Assembly: GCA_003218535.1 (NCBI GenBank)
Contig: QHNV01000050.1
Location: 1-55,468 of the forward strand
Direction of reading: 5' to 3'
DNA length: 55,468 nucleotides
Source: Verrucomicrobiota bacterium
GTDB taxonomy: Bacteria; Verrucomicrobiota; Verrucomicrobiia; Chthoniobacterales; UBA10450
This document shows positions 1-8,538 of this stretch, in pieces. The notes beneath the pieces were generated by a model that was not told the origin of the DNA, made no database searches, and worked only from the letters and a program-made list of their open reading frames with translations. Every line of letters begins with the position of its first letter. Positions within the stretch are counted from its first letter, which is position 1. The translations under genes were made by a program, and so were the position numbers.

Positions 1-569
1 AATGGCGATTAGTGCAGGCAGGCCGTTTGATCGAAAAGAAAGGCTTGCCGATGACGCTTCGTGCGTTCGCGAGTTTTCTGGAGCGCTATTCCAACGCAAC
101 GTTAACGATCGCCGGCGAAGGACCCTTGCTTGGTGAGCTTCAAAAGCTCGCGTGCGAACTGAGGATTGAGAATCGCGTTTCGTTTCCCGGTTTCATTTCG
201 CAGGAGCGACTGCGCGAAATTTATTATTCCTCGCACATTTTCTTGCACCCGAGCGAAACAGGTTCCGATGGCAATCAGGAGGGAATCCCAAATTCGATGT
301 TGGAAGCGATGGCAACCGGCCTGCCGGTTTTCGCCACGCAACACGGTGGAATACCCGAAGCGATTGAGAACGGCATCAACGGAGTCCTTGTAGCGGAGCA
401 TAATGACAAGGAGCTTACCCGAGCGCTGCTCGACGCAGTTCAAGATCCCGATTTCCTTTCAGGAATGGCGCGCAAGGGCGCCGAGGCCGTCCGGAAAAAT
501 TTCAATCTGGCCGCGCAGGCGCGCCGCCTAGAAGAAGTTTATCTAAGAATGATTGGTAGGGGCGATTGA
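1..569 (+). CDS. Glycosyltransferase family 4, C-terminal part (5' truncated by window)
   Basis: The frame is open to the left edge (a W-R-L codon run precedes the first GTG at 12), so the gene starts outside the window. The visible 185+ residues are the C-terminal Rossmann half of a GT-B retaining glycosyltransferase. It opens with the typical QAGRLIEKKG strand and loop that contacts the nucleotide sugar. It contains the E-x7-E region EGIPNSMLE followed by ATGLPVFATQHGGIPE. Family knowledge: GT4 enzymes transfer sugars from NDP-sugars in cell-envelope or exopolysaccharide synthesis; the substrate cannot be told. The last codons and the stop (567-569) lie inside a palindromic repeat (555-606), so the C-terminus is partly repeat-encoded. 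Confidence 0.85.
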   Translation, partial: WRLVQAGRLIEKKGLPMTLRAFASFLERYSNATLTIAGEGPLLGELQKLACELRIENRVSFPGFISQERLREIYYSSHIFLHPSETGSDGNQEGIPNSMLEAMATGLPVFATQHGGIPEAIENGINGVLVAEHNDKELTRALLDAVQDPDFLSGMARKGAEAVRKNFNLAAQARRLEEVYLRMIGRGD

Positions 570-606
570 CCCAATCGCTTAGGCGGTTCCGTGAACCGCC
601 CCTACC
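555..606. repeat. Double-hairpin palindromic element, copy 1
   Basis: A 52 bp unit bounded by perfect 10 bp inverted termini, GGTAGGGGCG (555-564) and CGCCCCTACC (597-606). Inside are two hairpins: GCGATTG/CAATCGC with loop ACC (562-578) and GGCGGTTC/GAACCGCC with loop CGT (582-600). It overlaps the 3' end of the upstream glycosyltransferase gene. The same architecture occurs at 28511-28579 and 41611-41674. It may also work as a bidirectional terminator, but no clear T-run follows. Confidence 0.8.
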
Positions 607-609
607 TCT

Positions 610-795
610 TTATTTTTCGGCCCTCACGATCCGCTGTAGAGCGTTGCCTAGTTCCATCTGATCGCTCACTTTCTGGATTTTTAAATTCTGCTCTTTCAAA
701 CGAGCAACCACAGCTTCCATTCCTTTTTAAAATTCGGCGATCGTCGCTTCTTGCTCCTGAATCTTGCGGTTTTGCTCCTCGACAAAGCGTTGGCA
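610..795 (-). pseudogene. Decayed coiled-coil C-terminal remnant
   Basis: On the minus strand one frame reads VEEQNRKIQEQEATIAEF, then an in-frame TAA, then KGMEAVVARLKEQNLKIQKV and SDQMELGNALQRIVRAEK before a stop at 610-612. The heptad-like Q/E/K/I/L pattern is typical of the short coiled coil that ends tail-fibre or S74-peptidase-like and trimeric surface proteins in related bacteria (recollection, not a search). No start or upstream domain is visible and there is an internal stop, so I read it as a relic. The rest of 570-882 shows no other gene. Confidence 0.4.
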
Positions 796-882
796 CGGAT
801 TCAGCGGTCCACCCCCGCACTCCAAAGCAACTACGGCCGTCGCGCGACACCGCCGCTACACTATTTGTGTTCTTTTGGGTGT

Positions 883-1932
883 TTAGCTAGCAAATTGGGC
901 AAAAAAATGTCCCAGCTGCTTTCGTACCGCCCGAAAGGAAAGCCGCTCCAGTGCGATTCTTTGTGATTCGGCGACGATCGCGGCGCGCTTATCCGCATCT
1001 TTCAACAGATCGAGCGCGATGGAACCGATCTCACCAAAGCTTCGTGCTTCACCACAAGTTTTTGGGAACCCGATTCTCTCAATCGCGCCGTCGCCCCCGA
1101 CGCAAACGGTGCGGGCAAGCAAAGCGTCGCCTGCGACCTGGCCGGGCACATGGCTGCGATCAAGTTGCAAAACGATCTTGTGCGCGGCCACCATGCGCAG
1201 ATAATCCGGATACGATTTTTCTACCTCGACGACACGAAATTTTCCTTCGGGAAATTTTAGCTCCCAAAGCAGCCGTCGCGCCTTGTATCCATCCAGATTT
1301 ACGACCGTGACCGGTTCGCTTGTAGCTTCACAAAGCTGCCGCGCGACCAACAGAGCCGCGAAATGATTGCGCGAGGGGACATCCCATTCGCGGGTGCCGA
1401 CAAAAATTCCGGCTTGCTCTTCCGGCGCGACAAAAAAGTTCCATTGTCGATCTTCGACCGGATACGGTGTCGGAATGAACGCAGCCGTAGCGGGATCGTG
1501 TTTCCAGCGAGTGCGCCGGTAGATTTCCACGGCCTCCGGCGTCGTGCCGATGCATCCGTCCGCTTGAGTTAGAATGTTCATGAAACGCGATAACTTCGCG
1601 CGATCGCATAACTGTTGTGCGATTTGGTGCAGTCCGGTCTCTTTCAAAGAAATAACCACCGTCCGTCTATGCTTGCGAAGTTCACCCAGCGCGCGTTCCG
1701 AAGCCCGAAATTGGCCGCGCAACAGGAGAAGGACCGGTGTCCCCTCTGCGATCGCTCGCCGCGGATCATGATGAAAAGCCCCGCCGGTGCACGCAGCATA
1801 AGCGTGGAAATTGATGGGCGGATGTTCCCCATCCCCGGGACCAGCGTCTTCGGCAAAGTGCTGTTCCCGATCGCGGCCCCCCGGATTTAGAACAGTCAAT
1901 CGAAAATCGTCTGCGCCGCGAGACGCCATCAT
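883..1932 (-). CDS. Hypothetical protein, glycosyltransferase-like (GT-B fold suspected)
   Basis: A 349-residue soluble protein with no signal peptide. The ATG follows the PBP stop directly (TAAATG at 1930-1935), so it is co-transcribed with and downstream of the penicillin-binding protein. A region near residues 165-185 (AGIFVGTREWDVPSRN) looks like the start of a GT-B C-terminal Rossmann domain. The stretch LQLDRSHVPGQVAGDALLAR followed by VCVGGDGAIERIGFP resembles the acceptor/donor loop where GT4 enzymes carry E-x7-E, but that motif is not clearly conserved. I do not recognise a specific family. A role in envelope glycan synthesis is an inference from context only. Confidence 0.65.
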   Translation of the reverse strand: MMASRGADDFRLTVLNPGGRDREQHFAEDAGPGDGEHPPINFHAYAACTGGAFHHDPRRAIAEGTPVLLLLRGQFRASERALGELRKHRRTVVISLKETGLHQIAQQLCDRAKLSRFMNILTQADGCIGTTPEAVEIYRRTRWKHDPATAAFIPTPYPVEDRQWNFFVAPEEQAGIFVGTREWDVPSRNHFAALLVARQLCEATSEPVTVVNLDGYKARRLLWELKFPEGKFRVVEVEKSYPDYLRMVAAHKIVLQLDRSHVPGQVAGDALLARTVCVGGDGAIERIGFPKTCGEARSFGEIGSIALDLLKDADKRAAIVAESQRIALERLSFRAVRKQLGHFFAQFAS

Positions 1933-4608
1933 TTACTGATCTAGATCGCTCGAAGGCGGCGGCGCTGATTTCAAAAGCGTTTCGTCTTCGCTCTCCTGAT
2001 CCAGCGGTTTGACCGGAACCGCGCGGCGAATCTCGATGGGTTTTTCGTGTGGTTCAACCGGGATCGCTTTCCTGATCGGGATTACCCCGGTTGTTTGCTC
2101 GGATGACTCGCCTCCGGATTTCGCAACAGTTGCCGACGGGCGTTCGACAGCCCGCGCAGAGCCAGAGCCGAACGAATTAGTCGTCCCTATTGGAGTCGGC
2201 GCTGCCGGGCTGTCGTTCATCGCGTTGTCGATCTTTTCGCTTTTGGCTGCTTCTTTTTCAGGTTCCGCCGGCGGCTCTGGTTTCAAAGTTGGCTTGAGCG
2301 AATTGTATGGATCCATGTCAGCCAACAATGTCGGGCTTTTGAGAATGACTGGCGTGACTTCACTCAGATCGACAGCAAGAGCTGCGTGCGGCAAATCGCT
2401 GGCTGGAAGGTCACGTACGAGACGAGCGCGCGGTTCGCCATGCACATTGCACTGTTGGGTCGGCATCTGCGCAGCTGTGGCAATCTCCATGTAGGTGGTA
2501 CGCCGTCGAACGGTATCTCCGTTCGCCATTTTTACTGGGTCATAACATTTATCTGTGGCAAGCAAGCCGGATCTCGAACAAATTTCCGCCTGCTTCAGAC
2601 TTGATGGTTGTCTAATTTCGCGCGGCGGATAGTGCTGCGCTGCGGTGTTCATGATACCGACCCATACCGGCAAGGCGAGTTCGCGCCCAAACGCGCCGCG
2701 ATAAATCCTCTGTGGTTTGTCAAAACCCATCCAAACGGCGCAGGTAAAATTGGAATCGTATCCGGCGAAGAGTGCATCGGTGAAATCGTAAGCGGTGCCG
2801 GTTTTACCTGCTGCCGGGATTTTTCGTAACCCATATTGCGTGTAAGCAGCTTTTCCTGTCCTCGATTCGAGTGCCTCGACCAGACACGAATGCACCTCGT
2901 AGGCGGTTTCAGGTTTGATCACGTTTTTGCGCGTGCGATCGCGCTTTGCGTCCCAAACGACCGTTCCATCTTTTTCTTCTATTCTCTCTAAAATGTGCGA
3001 TGCGTTCGGCCGCCAGCCACCATTTGGAAATATCGTGTAACCGAGTGCAAGCTCGGCGAGCGTGATCTCACTGCTGCCGAGAAATGTGGCTGGGTATGGA
3101 CGTAGCGGAGATTGAATGCCCGCCATAGAGCAGAGCTGCAGAACGGGATCCATTCCCGCGTCCATGCCAATGCGGATTGTTGCGCCATTTTTAGATTTCG
3201 CCAGCGCTTGCCTGGCGGTTATCGAACCTTCGTAGCGGTTCTCGGCGCTTTCAGGGCCCCATTCACCAAGAATTCCAGTCGTGCCCCCAATCATCACTGC
3301 GCGATTATCGAGCGGCGAATCTTCCACAAGCGAGCCTGGGAACATTCCTTTCTCAAAAGCCGCCGCATAAACGAACGGCAACATAGCTGTGCCGACGGGC
3401 CGTTTTGCTTGGAGCGCCCGGTTATACTGGTTGTGCTCGAAATCGCGCCCACCAACCAGAACCAAGATATCGCCGGTCTCATTATCAATCCCGATCACGG
3501 CGCCCTGGAGATATTCCGGCGCGGGTTGAGCAGACGTCGTCCCGTTCGCTTTCGCTTTGCGAAAGGTGGTGGCGTATTCGGCATAAGTCTGATGATTGTA
3601 ATCGGGATGCTTCTCTATCCGCTCGAGGTTCGCGCGGAGAGAATCCTCAGCCACTTTCTGAAGATCTACATCTATAGTGGTGTGAATGCGAAAACCCTCA
3701 TTCTTCGCCCGGTCCCATCCGACGGCGGCGATGACCTGCTGGCGAATATAATCGACCGCGTAGCTTTGGCCCTGCGCATTTTGCCGGCTGCCGACGACGA
3801 TCTTTTCGGCTCGTGCGCTGGCACATCTTTCACGGCTGATGAAGTCAAGATCGCGCATGCGGTCTAGCACATAGTTTCGGGCTTCGCGGGAGGCGGCGCC
3901 ATCGCTCCAGGGAGACAACCTGTTGGGGCTCCTGACTAAGCCGGCAAGAGTCGCGCACTCTGCCAGAGACATCTCGCGCGCAGATTTGCCGAAGTAACCT
4001 CGCGCCGCCGCTTCCGCACCGTAGAGCCCGCCGCCGAAATAGATCCGGTTCAGGTAGAGCTCCATGATTTTCTGCTTGCCGAAATTCTTTTCGATTCGGA
4101 GGGCCAGAAAAACTTCAAGCAGCTTGCGGCGAAACGTCCTTTCCTTGAGTGAAAAACTATTGCGCGCCAGTTGCTGGGTAATTGTGCTGGCGCCCTGACG
4201 GACATGACCGGCGGTCAAGTTTTTCAAGGTCGCGCGGACAATTCCCAGCAAATCGTACCCATGATGTTGATAAAATTTTGCGTCTTCGATAGCGACAACG
4301 GCGTTGATGAGATCCTGCGGCAATTGATCGTAGGGCACAGTCTCGCGGTTCTCGACGTAGATTTGGCCAAAGATTTTTCCATTGCGATCGAGAATCACAC
4401 TAGCCGATTCCATTTGCTCGAGTTTGTTCAGGTCAAAATTGGCCGCCTGAGTTTCGAGATCCGCGATCATAATGGAAATGTAAACGGCAAAGGCAATGCC
4501 GAGGGCCACGATCAACGCGAGGGGAATATAAAATTCCGGCCTCGAATGCCAGGGGCGACGAAAACCGTAGCCCGGCGGCGGCCTCAGATATGTCGTGGGC
4601 GGTCTCAA
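1933..4608 (-). CDS. Class A penicillin-binding protein (PBP1A-like) with altered transpeptidase SxxK
   Basis: 891 residues. There is a short cytoplasmic N-terminus and one TM helix (about residues 28-50). A GT51 peptidoglycan glycosyltransferase domain follows (about 60-240), with catalytic Glu in EDAKFYQHHG (E108) and the GASTITQQLARN motif. The penicillin-binding domain spans about 330-680, then a proline/glutamate-rich low-complexity tail. SxN (SKN, 472-474) and KTG (602-604) are present. The nucleophile motif expected at 407-410 reads TAML in the context RPVGTAMLPFVY, where the family normally has RxPGSxxKPF. The glycosyltransferase looks intact, while the transpeptidase probably is not catalytic in the usual way. 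It is divergent from the MidA-like gene and followed directly by the 883-1932 gene. Confidence 0.92.
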   Translation of the reverse strand: MRPPTTYLRPPPGYGFRRPWHSRPEFYIPLALIVALGIAFAVYISIMIADLETQAANFDLNKLEQMESASVILDRNGKIFGQIYVENRETVPYDQLPQDLINAVVAIEDAKFYQHHGYDLLGIVRATLKNLTAGHVRQGASTITQQLARNSFSLKERTFRRKLLEVFLALRIEKNFGKQKIMELYLNRIYFGGGLYGAEAAARGYFGKSAREMSLAECATLAGLVRSPNRLSPWSDGAASREARNYVLDRMRDLDFISRERCASARAEKIVVGSRQNAQGQSYAVDYIRQQVIAAVGWDRAKNEGFRIHTTIDVDLQKVAEDSLRANLERIEKHPDYNHQTYAEYATTFRKAKANGTTSAQPAPEYLQGAVIGIDNETGDILVLVGGRDFEHNQYNRALQAKRPVGTAMLPFVYAAAFEKGMFPGSLVEDSPLDNRAVMIGGTTGILGEWGPESAENRYEGSITARQALAKSKNGATIRIGMDAGMDPVLQLCSMAGIQSPLRPYPATFLGSSEITLAELALGYTIFPNGGWRPNASHILERIEEKDGTVVWDAKRDRTRKNVIKPETAYEVHSCLVEALESRTGKAAYTQYGLRKIPAAGKTGTAYDFTDALFAGYDSNFTCAVWMGFDKPQRIYRGAFGRELALPVWVGIMNTAAQHYPPREIRQPSSLKQAEICSRSGLLATDKCYDPVKMANGDTVRRRTTYMEIATAAQMPTQQCNVHGEPRARLVRDLPASDLPHAALAVDLSEVTPVILKSPTLLADMDPYNSLKPTLKPEPPAEPEKEAAKSEKIDNAMNDSPAAPTPIGTTNSFGSGSARAVERPSATVAKSGGESSEQTTGVIPIRKAIPVEPHEKPIEIRRAVPVKPLDQESEDETLLKSAPPPSSDLDQ

Positions 4609-4615
4609 GAGTTGG

Positions 4616-4746
4616 AGAATTTAAGAGCGAAACGCTTAACGCTCAATGCCCAACATCCGGCGTCCGGTTCACAGCGCAGACATTTGAACGTTAATGGTTG
4701 AACGCTTGCTCGCGAATCTTTCGGAGTTGAGCATTGGACGTCGGAT
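4616..4746. repeat. Dispersed AACGC/GTTGG-type repeat in divergent intergenic region
   Basis: The gap between the divergent PBP and MidA-like genes is made of a repeat rich in AACGCTCAATGCCCAACATCC and, inverted, GAGTTGAGCATTGGACGTCGG, an imperfect inverted pair about 90 bp apart. The same vocabulary (CCAACGCCCAACGTCCAACG) is at 39785-39875. Any promoters for the two flanking genes must lie within or beside it. Confidence 0.5.
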
Positions 4747-5802
4747 ATGTGGAACGGAAACCCCGCGATACTGAGATTGATTCGCGCCGAAATTAAAACA
4801 CGCGGTCCGGTCTCATTTGCCTGGTTTATGCAACAGGTGCTTTATCATCCCGAGTATGGATATTATTCCTCAGGCCGATGCGCCATTGGCCGACGCGGCG
4901 ATTACTTCACGAATGTGAGCGTTGGGCCGCTGTTCGGGCATTTGCTTGCTGTGCAATTTGCAGAAATATGGCATCGGCTCGGCAAACCGTATAACTTCGT
5001 CATCGTCGAACAAGGCGCGCATCACGGCGATTTTGCGCGCGACGTCCTCGAGTCGGCGCGCAAACATTGGTCGGATTTCTTTGCGGCTTTGCGCTACAAA
5101 ATCGTCGAGCCGTTTTCAATCTTGCAAGGCCGACAGTCGCAAACTCTGCAAGCGTTTCGCGACAAACTGGAATGGTACGATTCAATCGATGCGCTGCAGC
5201 CATTTACCGGAGTGCATTTCTCCAACGAATTGCTCGATGCCATGCCAGTGCGGCTGATCGCCGGAGGCATGGAGAAATTAGTCGATTTTGATGGCAAGAA
5301 CTTGTTGTTTGTCGAGCGATCGGTTCATGATTCGGAAAAATTCAATCAAGCCGCGCTGGATTGGGTCGAGAACGTAGCGGCGAAATTGCAGAGCGGCTAT
5401 ATCCTGGCGGTTGATTACGGAAAACCGCAGTCTAAATCCCAAGCAACCATTCAGGTGCGCGCGCAACATCGATATCTTGATTCGCCATTCGACGGGATCG
5501 GCTACGCGGACATTACCGCACACGTGGATTGGACGAGCATCGCCCGATGCGCGGAGAGGCGCGGCTTACGCCTCGCCGGGTTCACCGACCAGCATCATTT
5601 CCTTACCGGAATCATTTCCGAATGGCCGGGTCTGGCGCAGGATATCGGAGCAAAAACGAAGCGCGCACTGCAAACGCTCCTTCATCCGGAAATGCTGGGT
5701 CGAAGTTTCCAGGTACTCGCTCTTGGAAAAGGTGTGGTTGTTGCGCCGTCGCTCGCAGGTTTTAAATTCGCGCAAAATTCTCATCAAACACTCGGCATTT
5801 AA
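4747..5802 (+). CDS. SAM-dependent methyltransferase, MidA/DUF185 family
   Basis: 351 residues of the COG1565/NDUFAF7 family, whose mitochondrial members methylate a complex I arginine. Bacterial substrates are mostly unknown. Landmarks are the N-terminal GPVSFAWFMQQVLYHPEYGYY, the family hallmark GRRGDYFTNVSVGPLFG, the SAM-binding strand VIVEQGAHHGDFA, FSNELLDAMPVR, and C-terminal YADITAHVDW. The region around residues 217-230, where relatives carry an FYxPxRxxGT segment, is shorter and reads DYGKPQSKSQATIQVRAQHR. ATG at 4747 is the only start ahead of the conserved N-terminus. It is followed by a GH25 gene on the same strand after a 115 bp gap. Confidence 0.85.
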   Translation: MWNGNPAILRLIRAEIKTRGPVSFAWFMQQVLYHPEYGYYSSGRCAIGRRGDYFTNVSVGPLFGHLLAVQFAEIWHRLGKPYNFVIVEQGAHHGDFARDVLESARKHWSDFFAALRYKIVEPFSILQGRQSQTLQAFRDKLEWYDSIDALQPFTGVHFSNELLDAMPVRLIAGGMEKLVDFDGKNLLFVERSVHDSEKFNQAALDWVENVAAKLQSGYILAVDYGKPQSKSQATIQVRAQHRYLDSPFDGIGYADITAHVDWTSIARCAERRGLRLAGFTDQHHFLTGIISEWPGLAQDIGAKTKRALQTLLHPEMLGRSFQVLALGKGVVVAPSLAGFKFAQNSHQTLGI

Positions 5803-5917
5803 CGACGCGCAGAAGTTTTCTAAAACCATGGCCCTGCAACCCTGCGAATCTGAAAAAGGTCGCACTTGTCACCATGCGAAGATTGCACGATATATGCCCA
5901 GCCATTTAGGAACCGGA

Positions 5918-6727
5918 ATGAGACCTTCGATCGCGCGGATTTTGTTTGTCCTGCAGGCGTTGTCGGCCGTTGCCTGTGCATCCAACAGCGTAGTCAACCT
6001 CTCGCATTACGACCTCGTTCAGCCGGATTTCGCTGCCATGAAAAGCGAAGGAATCCTTGGCGTGATCCACGAAGCAACGTATCCGCGGCTCGAAATAGAC
6101 CCGAGATATTTCCAACGACAGCAAACGGCTACGCGGGCGGGGTTGCTCTGGGGCGCCTATCACTATGCCAATGCGAGCGATCCCGTCCGCCAAGCTGATC
6201 ATTTCTTGAGCGTGGTCTCGAACGCCTGTGCGCAGGCCGACCCGCTCTCGCGACCATCACGGGTATTATTGGTGCTCGATTTCGAAAAGAACGGGCATTA
6301 CCCCGGGGGCACGATGCGCGCCGACCAAGCCGTTGCATTTGTGCAACGAATTCACGAGCGGACAGGAAAATATCCGGGTATTTATTCTGGCGAATACTTT
6401 CTCTGGCAGACCCTGCATAACCCAAAGGTGAGCGTGGCCGACAAAATGGTTTTAGCGAAGTGCTGGCTCTGGCTCGCAAATTACAGCACCCCACCGCGAA
6501 CCACATCGCCGTGGGAGTCTTGGAATCTGTGGCAGTACTGCGGAGACGGTAGGTGCAAGCTTCCGCGGTCAGCCTATCCGAAAAGCGTGGCAAACATTAT
6601 CAAGGCCGAGCGCAACATCTTCAATGGCACGTCGACTGCGCTGCAAACGTTCTGGCAGGAACACGGGTGGCAGCCGGGCGAGAAATCCCGCCGCGAACCG
6701 GAGCGGATGGTCACGGCCGATCTATAG
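5918..6727 (+). CDS. Glycoside hydrolase family 25 (lysozyme-like), exported
   Basis: About 269 residues. The start at 5918 gives a positively charged N-region and a hydrophobic core ending SAVACASNS, a plausible signal peptide. In-frame ATGs at 5828 and 5894 are alternatives. The mature part is a GH25 barrel: VVNLSHYD (relatives usually have DVSxYQ, so the first Asp is Asn here), WGAYHYANA, the acid/base strand VLLVLDFEKNG with the DxE pair, and a C-terminal LWQY. Family knowledge: GH25 enzymes cleave the MurNAc-GlcNAc bond of peptidoglycan. The Asp-to-Asn change in the first motif could weaken activity. Close neighbours (PBP, MidA-like) do not prove a common pathway. Confidence 0.8.
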   Translation: MRPSIARILFVLQALSAVACASNSVVNLSHYDLVQPDFAAMKSEGILGVIHEATYPRLEIDPRYFQRQQTATRAGLLWGAYHYANASDPVRQADHFLSVVSNACAQADPLSRPSRVLLVLDFEKNGHYPGGTMRADQAVAFVQRIHERTGKYPGIYSGEYFLWQTLHNPKVSVADKMVLAKCWLWLANYSTPPRTTSPWESWNLWQYCGDGRCKLPRSAYPKSVANIIKAERNIFNGTSTALQTFWQEHGWQPGEKSRREPERMVTADL

Positions 6728-6780
6728 GCTCCACGGTCAAGGAACTGGCCGACGTTCTCGGGAGCAAGGGAGATGTGACC

Positions 6781-7782
6781 TTAGTCAGTTCGCCGCCGCA
6801 GAAGTTCTGCTAGCGCGGCTGCTCCAAACACTAGAGCCGCAGCCACAATCAATCCGCGATGCGTCGTCGTCCAGAGCTGCGGGCTCAAGTGTTGTGCACG
6901 TGAATCGAAATCACCGTGTGCGCCGTGGTCACCCGGCACTGGTTGCCAAAGATTGTCCGGCCGATCTCGATCTTCCGGGCCATTATATTGCTGCGCATCA
7001 TAGCCGGTACGCCCCAAATAGTGATCAAGTACACCAGGGAAAACTTTATTGCCGATGATCGCTTTAATCGTCGGCAGCCCCACGTAAATCTCTCGCCGTG
7101 GATGATGCGACGCATAAACGATCGCTTCCGCAGCGATCTCCGGTTGATAAATTGGCGGCACTGGTTGCGCCTTGCGCGGAAGCCGGCTTTTCACCCAACC
7201 AAACTGAGGCGTGTTCAGCGCGGGCATTTGAATCATCGTCACGCGCACTTTGCTTTTGTCGTGGATCAATTCGCATCGGAGCGAATCGACGAAACCCTGC
7301 ACGGCATGTTTGGCCGCGCAGTACGCTGCCTGCAATGGGATGCCGCGGTAAGCAAGCGCCGAGCCCACTTGAATGATGATGCCCTTGTTTCGCGGCAGCA
7401 TATATTTTAAAGCGGCGAGCGTGCCATTGACACAACCGAGGTAGGTCACCGCGGTAACTCGCCTGAATTCTTCGGCGGGCGTTTCTTTGATTGACGCGAA
7501 AACAGAGGTCATCGCGTTATTTACCCAGACGTCGATTGCGCCAAATTGATGTTCCACCTGTGCCGCAGCCTGCTTAACAGCGTCCGCCTCCGCCACATCA
7601 ACTGGCAAAACCAACGCTTCGCCCCCGAGTTCTTTCACATCCCGTCGCGCACCGTCAAGCCCCTCGCGACCGCGCGCGATCAATCCAATGCGTGCTCCTT
7701 CGCGGGCAAAAGCTCTCGCGGTCGCCCGCCCGACGCCGGCAGATGCGCCAGTAATGACAATGACGCGGTGGTGCGTTCTCAT
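6781..7782 (-). CDS. Short-chain dehydrogenase/reductase with C-terminal membrane anchor
   Basis: About 333 residues from ATG at 7782. The open frame extends upstream to 8088, but that part overlaps actA and lacks similarity. It is a classical SDR: TGASAGVG nucleotide-binding motif, VWVNNA strand, Ser near VGSALAYRG, and YCAAK as the YxxxK active site. The extended C-terminus continues past the domain and ends with one hydrophobic helix (GLIVAAALVFGAAALAEL) and a basic tail, so the enzyme is probably tethered to the inner membrane. It is convergent with the GH25 gene and divergent from actA across 96 bp. The substrate is unknown. Confidence 0.88.
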   Translation of the reverse strand: MRTHHRVIVITGASAGVGRATARAFAREGARIGLIARGREGLDGARRDVKELGGEALVLPVDVAEADAVKQAAAQVEHQFGAIDVWVNNAMTSVFASIKETPAEEFRRVTAVTYLGCVNGTLAALKYMLPRNKGIIIQVGSALAYRGIPLQAAYCAAKHAVQGFVDSLRCELIHDKSKVRVTMIQMPALNTPQFGWVKSRLPRKAQPVPPIYQPEIAAEAIVYASHHPRREIYVGLPTIKAIIGNKVFPGVLDHYLGRTGYDAQQYNGPEDRDRPDNLWQPVPGDHGAHGDFDSRAQHLSPQLWTTTHRGLIVAAALVFGAAALAELLRRRTD

Positions 7783-7878
7783 TAAACTTAAAATCGCCCT
7801 CGGAAACGAAAGCGGTCGCAAACATCCCCGCACGCCAGCAACCGCGATTTCTTTTGCAAAGAAGAAACGCGACTCGCC
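7783..7878. promoter_or_regulatory. Divergent promoter region for SDR and the act/cox locus
   Basis: Only 96 bp separate the divergent SDR and actA starts, so the promoter of the whole respiratory operon is expected here or inside the SDR gene. No convincing -35/-10 pair or operator could be picked out by eye. Confidence 0.35.
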
Positions 7879-8538
7879 ATGGCCCAAATCTTTTCGCGAA
7901 ACGCGAATGTTTATGCTCGCGTCACCACCTTTGGCATTGTCGTTTTGATATGCGGCGTCGGCTGGGCGACTAACGAAGTCTTCTGGTCGCCATACACCAC
8001 GTATGTCGATGTTCCACTCACGCAGCCGGTGCCCTTCAGTCACAAACACCATGTCGCTGAGGACGGCATCGATTGCCGCTACTGCCACACGTCAGTCGAG
8101 AAATCGCGCTTCGCCGGCATGCCCACGAGCGAAACCTGCATGCATTGCCATTCGCAAATCTTTACCGATGTGCCGTTGCTCGCGCCTGTGCGCGAAAGCC
8201 TCGCTACGAACGCGCCACTCAAATGGAACCGCGTCCACGATTTACCCGACTACGTCTATTTCGATCACAGCATCCACGTGGCAAAAGGAATCGGCTGCTC
8301 CACCTGCCATGGTCGCGTCGATCAAATGCCGATTACGTGGCGGGTGAACACGCTCTACATGAAATGGTGCCTCGATTGTCACCGCCACCCGCAAAAATTC
8401 GTCAGACCGCCCGATAAAGTTTTCGCCATGACCTGGCAACCTTCGCAGGACCGCCAGCTGGAACCCACGCAGCTTGTCAGACAATACCACATCGACACCT
8501 CAGGCCGCCTAACAAATTGCAGCACATGTCATCGATGA
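7879..8538 (+). CDS. actA: Alternative complex III subunit ActA, pentaheme cytochrome c
   Basis: 219 residues with an N-terminal hydrophobic helix (TTFGIVVLICGVGWATNEVF) that anchors the protein. The periplasmic domain has five CxxCH sites: CRYCH, CMHCH, CSTCH, CLDCH and CSTCH. FSHKHH and FDHSIH supply further His ligands, as in class III-type multiheme cytochromes. Family knowledge: ActA passes electrons from the quinol-oxidising core of alternative complex III towards the monoheme subunit. The last CxxCH lies at the extreme C-terminus, and the TGA stop overlaps the actB ATG (ATGA at 8535). First gene of the act/cox operon. Confidence 0.95.
   Translation: MAQIFSRNANVYARVTTFGIVVLICGVGWATNEVFWSPYTTYVDVPLTQPVPFSHKHHVAEDGIDCRYCHTSVEKSRFAGMPTSETCMHCHSQIFTDVPLLAPVRESLATNAPLKWNRVHDLPDYVYFDHSIHVAKGIGCSTCHGRVDQMPITWRVNTLYMKWCLDCHRHPQKFVRPPDKVFAMTWQPSQDRQLEPTQLVRQYHIDTSGRLTNCSTCHR

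Noticed and set aside
3112-3867. 251-codon open frame antisense to the PBP gene
   Set aside because: Mirror of a conserved gene, no motifs, no ribosome binding site.
5411-5917. Long N-terminal extension of the GH25 frame
   Set aside because: It overlaps the MidA-like gene in another frame and would bury the signal peptide; 5918 is the sensible start.
7783-8088. N-terminal extension of the SDR
   Set aside because: Overlaps actA antisense and precedes the normal SDR start at the Rossmann strand.
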